A stretch of 37,744 bases of DNA from Clostridiales bacterium UBA1316 (GTDB lineage Bacteria > Bacillota > Clostridia > Oscillospirales > Oscillospiraceae): contig DBTM01000016.1 in the NCBI GenBank assembly GCA_002307055.1, positions 1 to 37,744 on the forward strand, read 5' to 3'. How positions within the stretch are numbered: the first letter of the stretch is position 1; every line of letters starts with the position of its first letter. A program made the position numbers and the translations under genes. Positions 14,931-23,814 of this stretch are shown one piece after another. Below the pieces are notes generated by a model. The model saw nothing but the letters and a program-made list of their open reading frames with translations, was not told the DNA's origin and did not search any database.

Positions 14931-16301
14931 TTATCTTTTATCCAAGGGTACAAAGACGGCTTTTGGTGTGATTGCTTTATAAGCAGGCCTGATTATTTTG
15001 TTGCTGTTAAAGACTTCTTCGATCCGATGGGCACACCAGCCAACCATTCGAGCAATGGCAAATAGCGGTGTATAAAGCTCATTCGGCAGATCCAGCATTT
15101 TATAAACGAGACCGGAATACATGTCCACATTCGCGCACATTGTCTTTTCCGTCCGCTGTTCGGCGGCAAAAGCGCTTGGAGCAAGCCTTTCAACTGTTTC
15201 AAGAAGTTCAAATTCATCCAGCATATTCTTTTTGTCTGCAAGGTCTTTGGCGAATTCTTTCAGCAGTACGGCACGCGGGTCACTCAAAGTATAGACGGCG
15301 TGGCCCATACCATAAATGAGCCCATCACCGCTGGCAGCTTCTTTTCTGAGGATTTTCCGCAGGTACTGCAGCAGCTCTTCTTCGTCCTTCCAGTTTGAAA
15401 CGTCTCTTTTAATATAGGAAAACATCTCCATAACCTTTTTATTGGCTCCGCCGTGCCTGGGTCCCTTCAATGAACCGACAGCCGCAGAAATAGACGCGTA
15501 TATGTCTGTTCCGGAAGACGCCAGAACACGGCAGGCAAACGCAGAATTATTGCCGCCGCCATGCTCGGCATGTAAAACCAGGCATAAATCAAGAAGTTTT
15601 GCTTCATCATGTGTAAAGCTGTTGTCAGAACGCATCGTATATAGCAAGTTCTCGGCTGTTGACAGACCGTCCTTTGGGCGGTGAATTACCAAGCTTTCGT
15701 TGTCATAATAATGTTTTTTTACTGCGAAAGCATTTGAAACAATGACCGGACAGCGTGCGATGAGATGCAATGCCTTTTCGAGCTCCTTATGGATATCGCT
15801 GACATCCGTCTCCGGATCGGGGTCATAAGAATACAACGCCAGTGTGCTGCGCGCCAACTTGTTCATGATATCGTTGCTCGGCGCGTTGAGAATCATATCC
15901 TCGAAAAATCTATCAGGCAGGATCCTGAATTCTTCTAATATTTTCGTAAACGCTGTCAGCGTTTCTCTGTCTGGAAGCGAACCGAACAGCAGCAGATACG
16001 CGGTTTCTTCAAAGCCAAAACGGCCTTCGCTCGTAAAGCCTTCAATGAGGTCGGAAGCATCTATGCCGCGATAAATCAGCTGCCCCGGTATCGGGACTTT
16101 CTCGCCGTCCTGCATGTAATAGCCTCTGACATTACCGATGCGCGTGACACCGGCCATGACACCCGTGCCGTCGGCATTTCTTAAACCGCGTTTTACATCA
16201 AATTCGTTGTAATACGATTTGTCGATGACGATACTCTGCTTAATTTCTGCAACTCGCTTATTTAAAAATTCAATTGAATTTAACGATCTCTCTGCTTGCA
16301 T
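14931..16301 (-). CDS. gltA: Citrate synthase
   Basis: Condenses acetyl-CoA and oxaloacetate to citrate. The protein has 456 residues, longer than the 370-430 usual for bacterial enzymes, mainly through an N-terminal region (about 1-60). Active-site regions are present: the His in LVLHAEHGGGNNS, the GPRHGGANKKVMEM segment, GHAVYTLSDPRA (usually GHRVYK-x-x-DPRA), and the Asp in CANVDMYSGLVYKML. In GHAVY an Ala replaces the usual Arg; this is seen in some longer clostridial enzymes. No other TCA-cycle gene is in the window, so a role in glutamate synthesis is only an inference. It has its own consensus promoter and terminator. GAAGGGAG precedes the ATG. Confidence 0.95.
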   Translation of the reverse strand: MQAERSLNSIEFLNKRVAEIKQSIVIDKSYYNEFDVKRGLRNADGTGVMAGVTRIGNVRGYYMQDGEKVPIPGQLIYRGIDASDLIEGFTSEGRFGFEETAYLLLFGSLPDRETLTAFTKILEEFRILPDRFFEDMILNAPSNDIMNKLARSTLALYSYDPDPETDVSDIHKELEKALHLIARCPVIVSNAFAVKKHYYDNESLVIHRPKDGLSTAENLLYTMRSDNSFTHDEAKLLDLCLVLHAEHGGGNNSAFACRVLASSGTDIYASISAAVGSLKGPRHGGANKKVMEMFSYIKRDVSNWKDEEELLQYLRKILRKEAASGDGLIYGMGHAVYTLSDPRAVLLKEFAKDLADKKNMLDEFELLETVERLAPSAFAAEQRTEKTMCANVDMYSGLVYKMLDLPNELYTPLFAIARMVGWCAHRIEEVFNSNKIIRPAYKAITPKAVFVPLDKR

Positions 16302-16339
16302 AACATTTTCTCCCTTCGCTCAATTCATATCCGCTATTT

Positions 16340-16368
16340 ATACTACAGCAATCATACGTTTTTGTCAA
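16340..16368 (-). promoter_or_regulatory. Strong predicted sigma-A promoter of citrate synthase
   Basis: Minus-strand TTGACA (16363-16368) and TAGTAT (16340-16345) are 17 bases apart, about 40 bases before the citrate synthase start. Confidence 0.7.
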
Positions 16369-16508
16369 TAAATATGAAATAAGTTTTATAATAAATTGCA
16401 AAATTCAAATAATCGGTTTATATACTTCGGTATGATATTTTACCTGTCACTATATAAAATTTTTAGTACAGCCTGGTATATTTCCCATTATATAGCAAAT
16501 CATAATGC

Positions 16509-16529
16509 CATATCCGGATAACGGATATG
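16509..16529 (+). promoter_or_regulatory. Hairpin in the leader of the SLH protein gene
   Basis: CATATCCG and CGGATATG form a perfect 8 bp inverted repeat around GATAA, about 20 bases before the ribosome site of the plus-strand SLH gene. It could be an operator or a stabilising RNA hairpin; there is no further evidence for either. Confidence 0.35.
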
Positions 16530-16559
16530 CATACGTAATTTTTAATGGGGGTTATAATC

Positions 16560-17561
16560 ATGAAAATAACGAACAGGTTATCATTCCGCGCAGCGATTGC
16601 GCTCCTCTTAACAATGCTAGCGGGGGGCTTTTTATGGGCTGGAGTACCGGCAATGGCTGCCGATGTGCAGACGGCAGTCATCGCACGAAACGCAAATCCA
16701 ATCGCAGAGAATCTGCAATATACCACTTTCAGAAACATCGCCATCAGCGGCCATTTCACAGCGAAAGATCCGGAGGGAGATGCCGTCACCTTTGAAATTG
16801 CAGACATTCCAAAAAAAGGCTCTGTTCATATGGAGAATGACGGCAGTTTTGTGTATACGCCGTGCGAAAATAAAAAGGGACAGGACAGCTTCTCTTATAT
16901 CGCTATTGACAGCAATGGGAATATCTCAAACAAAGCGACTGTGACAATTTCTATCGATAAGCAGTCAACAAAAATAACGTACTCTGACATGACAGGCAAT
17001 ACGTCCTATTATTCCGCGCTTGTCTTAGCCGAGAAGGGCGTGATGACCGGTGAAAAACTCGGTAATGAATATTTTTACCGTCCTGACGGCAATGTATCAA
17101 GAGGCGAATTTATCGCAATGTGCCTCAGCATGAGTAACGCACAAACACTAAAAGGTATTACAAGGACAGGCTTTTCAGATGATGACAGTATCCCGATGTG
17201 GGTGAAGCCTTATGTCTCAACAGCATTGATGTCCGGCATTATTTCCGGGTTCAAGGATAATGATGGTCAGCTCGTTTTTGCCTCGCAGGATCCAATCACC
17301 TTTTCCGAGGCTGCGGTGGTGTTAAACAATATCCTGAAGCTTACCGATGTCGTCAGTGTCAGCGCAACTGACTTTGGAACGTGCCCGGCTTGGTCCGCCC
17401 AGGCCGAAGCCAATCTCGCCGCGTGCAGTATTATGCCGGTTATGGGCACGGAGTGCAGTAAAAGTATCACAAGAGCTGAAGCTGCAGATATACTTGTTGC
17501 AGCAATGAATCTCATGAAAGATCGGGACAATAGCGGTTCGCTTCTCAACTGGGCAAAATAA
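16560..17561 (+). CDS. Secreted cadherin-like/S-layer-homology (SLH) domain protein
   Basis: A 333-residue exported protein. A signal peptide (MKITNRLSFRA, a hydrophobic stretch, cleavage near PAMAAD at about 34) is followed by one bacterial cadherin-like/Ig-like domain (about 45-135; typical are FTAKDPEGDAVTFEI, GSFVYTP and DSFSYIAID). Three SLH-like repeats fill about 145-325: YYSALVLAEKGVMTG...YFYRPDGNVSRGEF, then FSDDDSIPMWVKPYVSTALMSGIISGF, then a weaker third. SLH repeats anchor proteins to secondary cell-wall polymer. The start at ATG 16560 uses GGGGGT 7 bases upstream; the ATG at 16545 overlaps no better site. It appears monocistronic with a strong terminator. Its ligand is unknown. 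Confidence 0.85.
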   Translation: MKITNRLSFRAAIALLLTMLAGGFLWAGVPAMAADVQTAVIARNANPIAENLQYTTFRNIAISGHFTAKDPEGDAVTFEIADIPKKGSVHMENDGSFVYTPCENKKGQDSFSYIAIDSNGNISNKATVTISIDKQSTKITYSDMTGNTSYYSALVLAEKGVMTGEKLGNEYFYRPDGNVSRGEFIAMCLSMSNAQTLKGITRTGFSDDDSIPMWVKPYVSTALMSGIISGFKDNDGQLVFASQDPITFSEAAVVLNNILKLTDVVSVSATDFGTCPAWSAQAEANLAACSIMPVMGTECSKSITRAEAADILVAAMNLMKDRDNSGSLLNWAK

Positions 17562-17582
17562 AGCCGCATTGCAATAATATTG

Positions 17583-17620
17583 AAACCGGGTGTACAGACT
17601 GCTTTGTACACCCGGTTTTT
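17583..17620 (+). terminator. Terminator after the SLH protein gene
   Basis: AAACCGGGTGTAC and GTACACCCGGTTT form a perfect 13 bp stem with a 10-base loop, ending in TTTTT. Confidence 0.9.
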
Positions 17621-17648
17621 GCCTGTGACTTTGTGCAGGTAAAATCTC

Positions 17649-17677
17649 TTTACACTTTTAATTTTTGATTGTACTAT
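17649..17677 (+). promoter_or_regulatory. Predicted sigma-A promoter of the HD-domain gene
   Basis: TTTACA (17649-17654) and TACTAT (17672-17677) are separated by 17 bases, about 30 bases before the start codon of the HD protein. Confidence 0.5.
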
Positions 17678-17709
17678 ATGATAAATCAGTTTAAAAGGGA
17701 GATGTTTTT

Positions 17710-18294
17710 ATGGCTGTTTCTATTACCCGCGATGAAGCGCTGACATTACTTAGAAAATATAACAAAGAGACCTTTCACATCCTACACGCGCTGACGCTTG
17801 AAGGGGTTATGCGCTGGTTTGCCGAGGCACTCGGCTATAATGATGAAAAAGGACATTGGGCGCTCATCGGCTTATTGCATGATATCGACTTTGAGCTATA
17901 CCCCGAGCAGCATTGCTTCAAAGCACCGGAACTTCTGCGCGAGGCCGGTGTCAGCGAGGATATCATTCACGCCGTCTGCAGCCACGGCTACAGCCTGGTC
18001 AATGACATTAAACCCGAACACGAAATGGAAAAAGTCCTTTTCGCCACCGATGAGCTCACCGGCCTCATCGGAGCTGCTGTCCGTATGCGTCCCTCCGGCA
18101 GCACGCTCGATCTTGAAGTCTCAAGCCTCAAGAAAAAATACAAAGACAAAAAATTTACCGCCGGCTGCTCCCGCGACGTTATTGAACAAGGCGCCGCTAT
18201 GCTCGGTTGGGACTTGGACAAGCTGCTTGACATGACCATACAGGCGATGCGGTCCTGCGAAGAGGATGTTAATCGGCAGATGTCGGACATGTAA
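17710..18294 (+). CDS. HD-domain metal-dependent phosphohydrolase-like protein
   Basis: A 194-residue cytosolic protein made mainly of an HD domain. The metal-ligand series is visible: His in FHILHALTLEG, the HD pair in IGLLHDIDFELYP, His in AVCSHGYS, and Asp in LFATDELTGL. HD proteins hydrolyse phosphate esters such as nucleotides. The small stand-alone type with HDID and the ATDELTGL segment is common in clostridia and has no assigned substrate. AAAAGGGAG is 8 bases before the ATG. It is the only gene of its transcript and converges with proA across a large inverted repeat. Confidence 0.85.
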   Translation: MAVSITRDEALTLLRKYNKETFHILHALTLEGVMRWFAEALGYNDEKGHWALIGLLHDIDFELYPEQHCFKAPELLREAGVSEDIIHAVCSHGYSLVNDIKPEHEMEKVLFATDELTGLIGAAVRMRPSGSTLDLEVSSLKKKYKDKKFTAGCSRDVIEQGAAMLGWDLDKLLDMTIQAMRSCEEDVNRQMSDM

Positions 18295-18334
18295 GTTAAC
18301 ATAGGTTAAAAAATATTTTCCTCTATCCATACCT

Positions 18335-18402
18335 GTAGGGGCGATCTGTGTAATCGCCAGTCTGACGTATAGCCCAGACTGGCGATTGCAGATCGCCCCT
18401 AC
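18335..18402. repeat. Large inverted repeat (REP/MITE-like) between convergent genes
   Basis: The 30-base left arm (starting GTAGGGGCGATCTG) and the 28-base right arm (ending CAGATCGCCCCTAC) are complementary except for a two-base indel and one change, around a 10-base loop. As RNA it would form a nearly perfect hairpin of about 28 bp. It sits between the convergent HD-domain and proA genes and may help terminate both, but it has no T-run. The GTAGGGGCG ends recall palindromic repeats that are dispersed in many Firmicutes genomes; only one copy is in this window. Confidence 0.7.
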
Positions 18403-18434
18403 GCAGATCGTGTTTCAATTTTTGCGTTTCTCAG

Positions 18435-19682
18435 TTATCTTACCTGTCCATTGCCGTAGATGATATATTTCATGCTGGTCAGCTGCTCTAAGCCCATGGG
18501 GCCGCGGGCGTGCATTTTTTGGGTGGAGATGCCGATTTCGGCTCCGAGGCCGAAGACCTGGCCGTCGGTGAAGCGGGTTGAGGCGTTAACGTAGACGGCG
18601 GCGGCGTCCACCTCGTCCAGGAAGCGCTGGGAGGCGGTATAATCGTTTGTTATAATGGCTTCAGAATGTTTGGTGCCGTATTTGTTGATGTGCGCAATGG
18701 CCTCCTCGAGGCCTTCTACAACCTTGACTGCTAAAATGTAATCGCCGAATTCCGTATAATAATCCTCGTCGGTCGCGGCGATTACACTGCTGCCGAGAAT
18801 TGCTCGTGTTTCGAGGCACCCTCTGAGCTGTGTATTCTTTAAATCAAGGAGGGTTTTTGCCATTGGAAGAAAATCTTTTGCGATGCTCCTGTCGACGAGG
18901 AGTGTCTCCGCGGCATTGCAGACGGAAGGCCGCTGGCATTTGGCGTTATAGATGATCTCCGCGCCCATCTGCAGATCGGCGGAGGATTCGACATAGACGT
19001 GGCAATTGCCGACGCCTGTCTCGATGACAGGGACTTTTGAATTTTCGACTACATGGCGGATGAGGCCTGCGCCGCCTCTGGGTATAAGCACATCGACATA
19101 CATTGTGAGCTGCATCACCTCATCGACGCTCCCTCTCGTCGTATCCTGAACAAGCGAAACCGAATCCTCCGGCAGCCCGGACTCTTTAATGGCCTGACGC
19201 ATTATCCCGGTCAAGGCGTTATTTGAATTAAACGCTTCTTTGCCGCCGCGGAGTATGATGGCGTTTCCGGCTTTCAGGCAGAGAACCGCCGCGTCAACCG
19301 TGACATTCGGCCTTGATTCGTAGATGATAGCTATGACGCCCAGCGGGACTTTTTTGCGCCCGATAATAAGGCCGTTCGGTCTCGTGGCCATCTTGTCAAC
19401 CTGCCCGATGGGATCTTCGAGTGCCGCGACCTCACGGACACCGTCAGCAATCCCGTCAATTCGTTTGGCGTCAAGCGCCAGACGGTCCAGCAGAGAAGCG
19501 CTCATGCCGCCGGCTTTTGCCTTTGCCATATCCTGATCATTTGCTTCAATTATCTTTGCCTTGTTATCAGCAAGCGCCTGGGCAATAGCAAGCAGAGCTT
19601 TGTTTTTTGCGTTGGTACCGCAGGTCATCAGTGAGACGGCAGCCTCTTTCGCCGCCGCACCCTGTTTTTCTATAGCAGTCAA
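18435..19682 (-). CDS. proA: Gamma-glutamyl phosphate reductase
   Basis: Second step of proline synthesis: NADPH-dependent reduction of gamma-glutamyl phosphate to glutamate semialdehyde. The 415-residue length is normal. Signatures include the aldehyde-dehydrogenase-like fold with NVTVDAAVLCLKAGNAIILRGG, the LIPRGGAGLIRHV segment, the catalytic Cys in NAKCQRPSVCNA, and the C-terminal GPMGLEQLTSMKYIIYG. The start is TTG at 19682, with AAAGGAG 11 bases upstream; no better ATG is near. It follows proB with a 19-base gap, and the two enzymes are known to form a complex that channels the unstable intermediate. Confidence 0.96.
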   Translation of the reverse strand: MTAIEKQGAAAKEAAVSLMTCGTNAKNKALLAIAQALADNKAKIIEANDQDMAKAKAGGMSASLLDRLALDAKRIDGIADGVREVAALEDPIGQVDKMATRPNGLIIGRKKVPLGVIAIIYESRPNVTVDAAVLCLKAGNAIILRGGKEAFNSNNALTGIMRQAIKESGLPEDSVSLVQDTTRGSVDEVMQLTMYVDVLIPRGGAGLIRHVVENSKVPVIETGVGNCHVYVESSADLQMGAEIIYNAKCQRPSVCNAAETLLVDRSIAKDFLPMAKTLLDLKNTQLRGCLETRAILGSSVIAATDEDYYTEFGDYILAVKVVEGLEEAIAHINKYGTKHSEAIITNDYTASQRFLDEVDAAAVYVNASTRFTDGQVFGLGAEIGISTQKMHARGPMGLEQLTSMKYIIYGNGQVR

Positions 19683-19701
19683 GGATGTCTGTCTCCTTTC
19701 G

Positions 19702-20499
19702 TTAATTGCGCGTGCTTTTAAAAAGTGTTCCTACACTTTTGCCGTTTAATATTTCATACAGGCGCTGGGGCTCCGAGCCGCTTGCTATCACCATATTGAT
19801 GCCGTTATCGGTTGCAATTTTAGCTGCCGTCAGCTTCGTCGCCATACCGCCCGTACCGAAATTAGTGCCCGCGCCGCCTGCTAGTGCGATTATAGAAGCG
19901 TTAATTTCCTCAACGACAGGGATGCGTTGCGCATCTTTATTTTTTCTCGGGTCGCCGTCATAGAGTCCATCGAAATCGGACAGTAGTATGAGCAGGTCTG
20001 CGTTCACCAATACGGCGACAACAGCTGACAGAACATCATTTCCGCCGAAAACCTTGTGCTCGGCTTCAATCTCCTCGATACAAACGGAGTCGTTTTCGTT
20101 TACAACCGGTATGACGCCCATTTCGAGGAGTGATTCAAAGGTGCCAAGCAAACTCTGTTTCACATTCGGCTTCTCAACATCATCACGCGTCAGCAGAATC
20201 TGACCGACGATCACACCGTATTCACCAAAAAATTTGTCGTACACATGCATCAGCTCACATTGCCCCACAGCGGCGACAGCCTGCTGAACACGCAGGTCGA
20301 CCGGACGTTCGGGTAAGTTGAGCTTACCGCAGCCTGCGCCAATGGCACCCGAGGAGACAAGGACAACCTCATGGCCGTTATTTTTGATATCGGCAAGTGT
20401 TCTGGCGAGCAGGTCAATATTGCGGAAGTTCAAGCCTCGTCCGCCGTGTGAAAGCGTTGAAGTGCCAACTTTAACGACAATACGCATTTTTTCTTTCAT
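19702..20499 (-). CDS. proB: Glutamate 5-kinase (short form without PUA domain)
   Basis: First step of proline synthesis: phosphorylation of glutamate by ATP. The 265-residue protein is a single amino-acid-kinase domain with KVGTSTLSHGGRGLN, VLVSSGAIGAGCGKL, PVVNENDSV, LLSDFDGLYDGDPRKN and the GTGGMATKLTAA loop. The C-terminal PUA domain of the E. coli enzyme (367 residues) is absent, as in several short Gram-positive forms; feedback by proline resides in the kinase domain. The start is uncertain: ATG 20499 is chosen (GGGAAG about 13 bases upstream), ATG 20487 is possible, and GTG 20523 overlaps its only ribosome site. It lies 33 bases after the lysA-like gene in one operon. Confidence 0.94.
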   Translation of the reverse strand: MKEKMRIVVKVGTSTLSHGGRGLNFRNIDLLARTLADIKNNGHEVVLVSSGAIGAGCGKLNLPERPVDLRVQQAVAAVGQCELMHVYDKFFGEYGVIVGQILLTRDDVEKPNVKQSLLGTFESLLEMGVIPVVNENDSVCIEEIEAEHKVFGGNDVLSAVVAVLVNADLLILLSDFDGLYDGDPRKNKDAQRIPVVEEINASIIALAGGAGTNFGTGGMATKLTAAKIATDNGINMVIASGSEPQRLYEILNGKSVGTLFKSTRN

Positions 20500-20532
20500 A
20501 AATTGATGCCAGCTTCCCTTCACCCTTAAAGC

Positions 20533-21771
20533 TTAGAATATCGCTGTTGCAAAATAATCCGCTGTTGTCTCGGCGCGCCGGATGAGTTTGACTGTACCGT
20601 CCTCACGCAGCAGCAGCTCCGCCGAACGTAGCTTTCCATTATAATTATAGCCCATCGAATGCCCATGCGCACCCGTGTCATGGATGACAATGAAGTCACC
20701 GATGTCTATTTCAGGCAGAGGCCGGTCGATGGCAAATTTATCGTTATTCTCACACAGTGAACCCGTTATGTCATAAACATGGTCGTTCGGCTGCTGCGCC
20801 TTACCCATCACCGTGATGTGATGGTACGCGCCGTACATGGCCGGACGCATCAGATTGCAGGCACAGGCATCTAAACCGATGTATTCTTTATATATATGCT
20901 TTTTATGAACAGCTTTTGTAACAAGGCAGCCATACGGCCCAAGTATGTATCTGCCGAGCTCCGTAAAAATAGCCAGATGATCCATTCCCGCGGGGCCTAA
21001 TATGTTTTCATAAGCGCGGCGGACACCCTCACCGATGAGCATAATATCATTTTCCGGCTGATCCGGTCTGTATGGGATTCCGATACCGCCGGAAAGGTTA
21101 ACAAACCGAATGTTTGCGCCTGTTTCACGCTTCAAGTCAACGGCAAGCTCAAACAGCTGAGCCGCGAGCTGCGGATAATACTCGTTGGAAATAGTATTGC
21201 TGGCTAAAAAAGCATGAATACCGAAGTTCTTAACACCGAGCGTCATCAGCTTTTTATAAGCGTCGATCATTTGTTCTTTGGTCATGCCGTATTTTTGGTC
21301 ATTTGGGTTATCCATAATTTGATTTGCGATTGTAAAATATCCGCCGGGATTATAACGGCAGCAGATTGTTTCCGGCATCGGACCGAGATTCGCGAGATAT
21401 TCGACATGCGTCAAGTCATCGAGATTAATGATTGCGCCAAGCTCAAGTGCTTTAAGAAATTCTTCCGGCGGCGTGGCATTCGACGAGAACATGATATCCG
21501 TACCTTTAATGCCGCAGCGTTCGCTCAGCATCAGTTCCGTCAGAGACGAGCAATCCGTCCCGCAACCCTCTTCCTTCAATATCTGAAGGATTGCCGGTGT
21601 CGGCGTCGCTTTTACAGCAAAGTATTCTTTAAAACCCGGATTCCATGAAAACGCTTTTAACAGGCGTCGTACATTCTCACGGATACCCTTTTCATCATAA
21701 AGATGATACGGTGTCGGATAACTTTGCGCAATTTTCTCAAGCTGCTGTAGTGTAACAAATGTATTCTTCAT
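20533..21771 (-). CDS. lysA: Diaminopimelate decarboxylase-like PLP enzyme
   Basis: A 412-residue fold-type III PLP decarboxylase. The PLP Lys is in FAVKATPTPAIL (near 54), the phosphate loop in NLSGGIGIPY, the family segment in CNLMRPAMYGAYHH, and the Cys-Asp pair that completes the partner active site in GSLCENNDKFA. DapDC converts meso-diaminopimelate to lysine. Two details are atypical: AVKATP instead of AVKAN, and GAHGHSMGYNYNG, where the usual GAYG Tyr near the cofactor is replaced by His. It could therefore be a divergent DapDC or a decarboxylase for a related amino acid. AGGGG precedes the ATG by about 8 bases. It is the first gene of an operon with proB and proA. Confidence 0.75.
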   Translation of the reverse strand: MKNTFVTLQQLEKIAQSYPTPYHLYDEKGIRENVRRLLKAFSWNPGFKEYFAVKATPTPAILQILKEEGCGTDCSSLTELMLSERCGIKGTDIMFSSNATPPEEFLKALELGAIINLDDLTHVEYLANLGPMPETICCRYNPGGYFTIANQIMDNPNDQKYGMTKEQMIDAYKKLMTLGVKNFGIHAFLASNTISNEYYPQLAAQLFELAVDLKRETGANIRFVNLSGGIGIPYRPDQPENDIMLIGEGVRRAYENILGPAGMDHLAIFTELGRYILGPYGCLVTKAVHKKHIYKEYIGLDACACNLMRPAMYGAYHHITVMGKAQQPNDHVYDITGSLCENNDKFAIDRPLPEIDIGDFIVIHDTGAHGHSMGYNYNGKLRSAELLLREDGTVKLIRRAETTADYFATAIF

Positions 21772-21872
21772 CGCGTTTCCCCTAAAAAATATCTTGGTAG
21801 TATTTTTGTATTCTAAATCAATTTAGCGCGTTAATCAAGTAAAAGTAATTAATTCAGATACATTAATATATG

Positions 21873-21905
21873 ACAGATGCGCTTCCTTTGCGGAAACGCA
21901 TCTGT
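21873..21905 (-). terminator. Strong hairpin after the KimA-like gene
   Basis: ACAGATGCG-TTTCC and GGAAG-CGCATCTGT pair over about 14 bp around GCAA. It lies 22 bases past the permease stop on the minus strand. There is no clear T-run, so termination strength is uncertain. Confidence 0.6.
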
Positions 21906-21927
21906 GGTGATATTGCTTGTTCGGAAG

Positions 21928-23814
21928 TCATCGCGCATTATTATCGTCGTGGAGCTGCAGCGGAATTGTACAGATGACGATTTGCTTATGCTTCAGAAGC
22001 TGCCGTTCTATATGCACCCTCGTATTATTGTGGAGAATGCGATGCCAGAATTTTTGGACGATAAATTGAGGTAAAATAACGGATACAATATCGCGGTCGG
22101 TCAGGTCATATTCCGCGGATTCTATAAATTCCACGAGTGGACCGACGATTTCCCTGAAAGGCGAGTATTTTATAACCAGCGGGATATCCGAGTGGAGCAT
22201 GTCATATTTCTGCCTGTTCTTTTCGCCGGTTTCCTTGTCGATAACAACGTTGAAGGCCGTGACATTGTCGGAAATCGTTTTAGCGTAGCGAAGAGCTCGG
22301 ATGCTCGCGCGGTTAATGCTTTCTATTGGGACGATGACACGATTGGTGTACGCACAGCTGTCATCCAAACTCGAATTGTATTCTTCGGGTTCAAGCCTGA
22401 GCTGGTCATGAATACCGGTATAATGCTTCTTTATTCTCAGCATAAAGTAAACTAGAACCGGAATCAGAATGACGACAATCCAAGCGCCCTGCCTGAATTT
22501 TGTGACGGCAATGATGACAACGACAATTGCTGTGGCAACAGCTCCGATCCCATTGATTGACGCCTTCAGACGCCAGCCCTTCTCGCGCAGTCTGATCCAA
22601 CGCAGGAACATACCGGTCTGAGATAATGTAAATGAGATAAAAACACCGATTGCGTACAGCCCAATCAGTCTTTCGACCTTGGCTCTGAATACAATAATAA
22701 GAATTATCGCTGCCACGGACAGTAAAACAATACCGCTGTCATAGCTGAGCCTGTTGCCTCTCATGCTGAGCTGTCTGGGTGCGTAACCGTCCTTCGAGAC
22801 AACCGAAATGAGCATTGGAAAACCTGAGTAAGCCGTATTGGCTGCAATGACAAGAATGATAAAGGTTGTTATCGTAATGTAGTAGAACATGAAGCCGTGG
22901 CCGAATATCTCCTCGGCTATTAAAACGAGCATCGCTCGTTCACCGGGTATGACCTTATAAAAGTTGGCTAAAATCGCAGTACCGCCGAACAGCACAAAGA
23001 TGATAATGGCAAGCAACAGTAAAACTGTTTTTGCATGTTTTTGAGCCGGGTCTTTGAAGTTCGGCACGCCGTTGCTCACTGCTTCAACACCTGTCAGAGC
23101 CGCGCAGCCGTTTGAAAAAGCTTTAAGCATCAGTATAGCCATCACCGGTCCTGTGATATTCTGAACCGTAGGCAGGATCGGCTGGGGCGGTTTGTAGCCA
23201 CCCAACAGCTTGAAAAAGCCGAATACAAGCATCGCGATGAGACCCACGATAAAAGCATACGTCGGTATACCGAAAATCCTGGATGCTTCTCTTAAGCCTC
23301 TTAGATTACCGATCGCTATAAGTATAACGAGTGCAACACATATGGGAACCGTATAATGAGCAAGCGGTGCAAAGGCTGACGCAATCTGCTGGACACCGGA
23401 CGAAACACTCACGGCAACCGTCATAATATAGTCGACAGACAACGCCGCGCCCGCGACGATGCCAACCTTCGTGCTGATGTTTTCTTTTGCGACCGTATAG
23501 GCGCCGCCGCCGTTCGGGTAACTGTCGATCGTCTGTCTGTATGAGAGCATCAGGATAAACAGGAGAACAATGATAACACCTGACAAAACAGTCAGCTGCT
23601 TGAACGCCATGATGCCGATTACGGGAATCAAGACAGTCAGCATTTCCTGTCCGGCATAGGCAACCGACGATATCGCATCGCTTGAGAGTATCGGCAAACC
23701 CCATTTAACAGCGTACTTCTCGTCATTGAGCGCGTCACTGTCCAGCGGTCTGCCGAATAAAAAACTCTTAACATTTTTAAGTGTTAATCTTTTTATTGTA
23801 ACACCTTCCGTCAT
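21928..23814 (-). CDS. kimA: KimA-like potassium:proton symporter (APC superfamily)
   Basis: A 628-residue protein with about 12 membrane helices, followed from about residue 485 by a soluble UspA-like domain beginning NRVIVPIESINRASIRALRYA. The early segments PILSSDAISSVAYAGQE, LSYRQTIDSYPNGGGAYTVA and AALSVDYIMTVAVS closely follow B. subtilis KimA (YdaO), a high-affinity K+ importer that c-di-AMP inhibits. General amino-acid permeases lack this C-terminal domain. No c-di-AMP riboswitch was found upstream. The start is uncertain: ATG 23814 is preceded only by a T-run with no ribosome site, while a GGAAGGTG lies inside codons 3-5 and could serve an ATA at 23796. Two TrkA/RCK proteins and a P-type ATPase lie upstream, which supports an ion role. 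Confidence 0.75.
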   Translation of the reverse strand: MTEGVTIKRLTLKNVKSFLFGRPLDSDALNDEKYAVKWGLPILSSDAISSVAYAGQEMLTVLIPVIGIMAFKQLTVLSGVIIVLLFILMLSYRQTIDSYPNGGGAYTVAKENISTKVGIVAGAALSVDYIMTVAVSVSSGVQQIASAFAPLAHYTVPICVALVILIAIGNLRGLREASRIFGIPTYAFIVGLIAMLVFGFFKLLGGYKPPQPILPTVQNITGPVMAILMLKAFSNGCAALTGVEAVSNGVPNFKDPAQKHAKTVLLLLAIIIFVLFGGTAILANFYKVIPGERAMLVLIAEEIFGHGFMFYYITITTFIILVIAANTAYSGFPMLISVVSKDGYAPRQLSMRGNRLSYDSGIVLLSVAAIILIIVFRAKVERLIGLYAIGVFISFTLSQTGMFLRWIRLREKGWRLKASINGIGAVATAIVVVIIAVTKFRQGAWIVVILIPVLVYFMLRIKKHYTGIHDQLRLEPEEYNSSLDDSCAYTNRVIVPIESINRASIRALRYAKTISDNVTAFNVVIDKETGEKNRQKYDMLHSDIPLVIKYSPFREIVGPLVEFIESAEYDLTDRDIVSVILPQFIVQKFWHRILHNNTRVHIERQLLKHKQIVICTIPLQLHDDNNAR

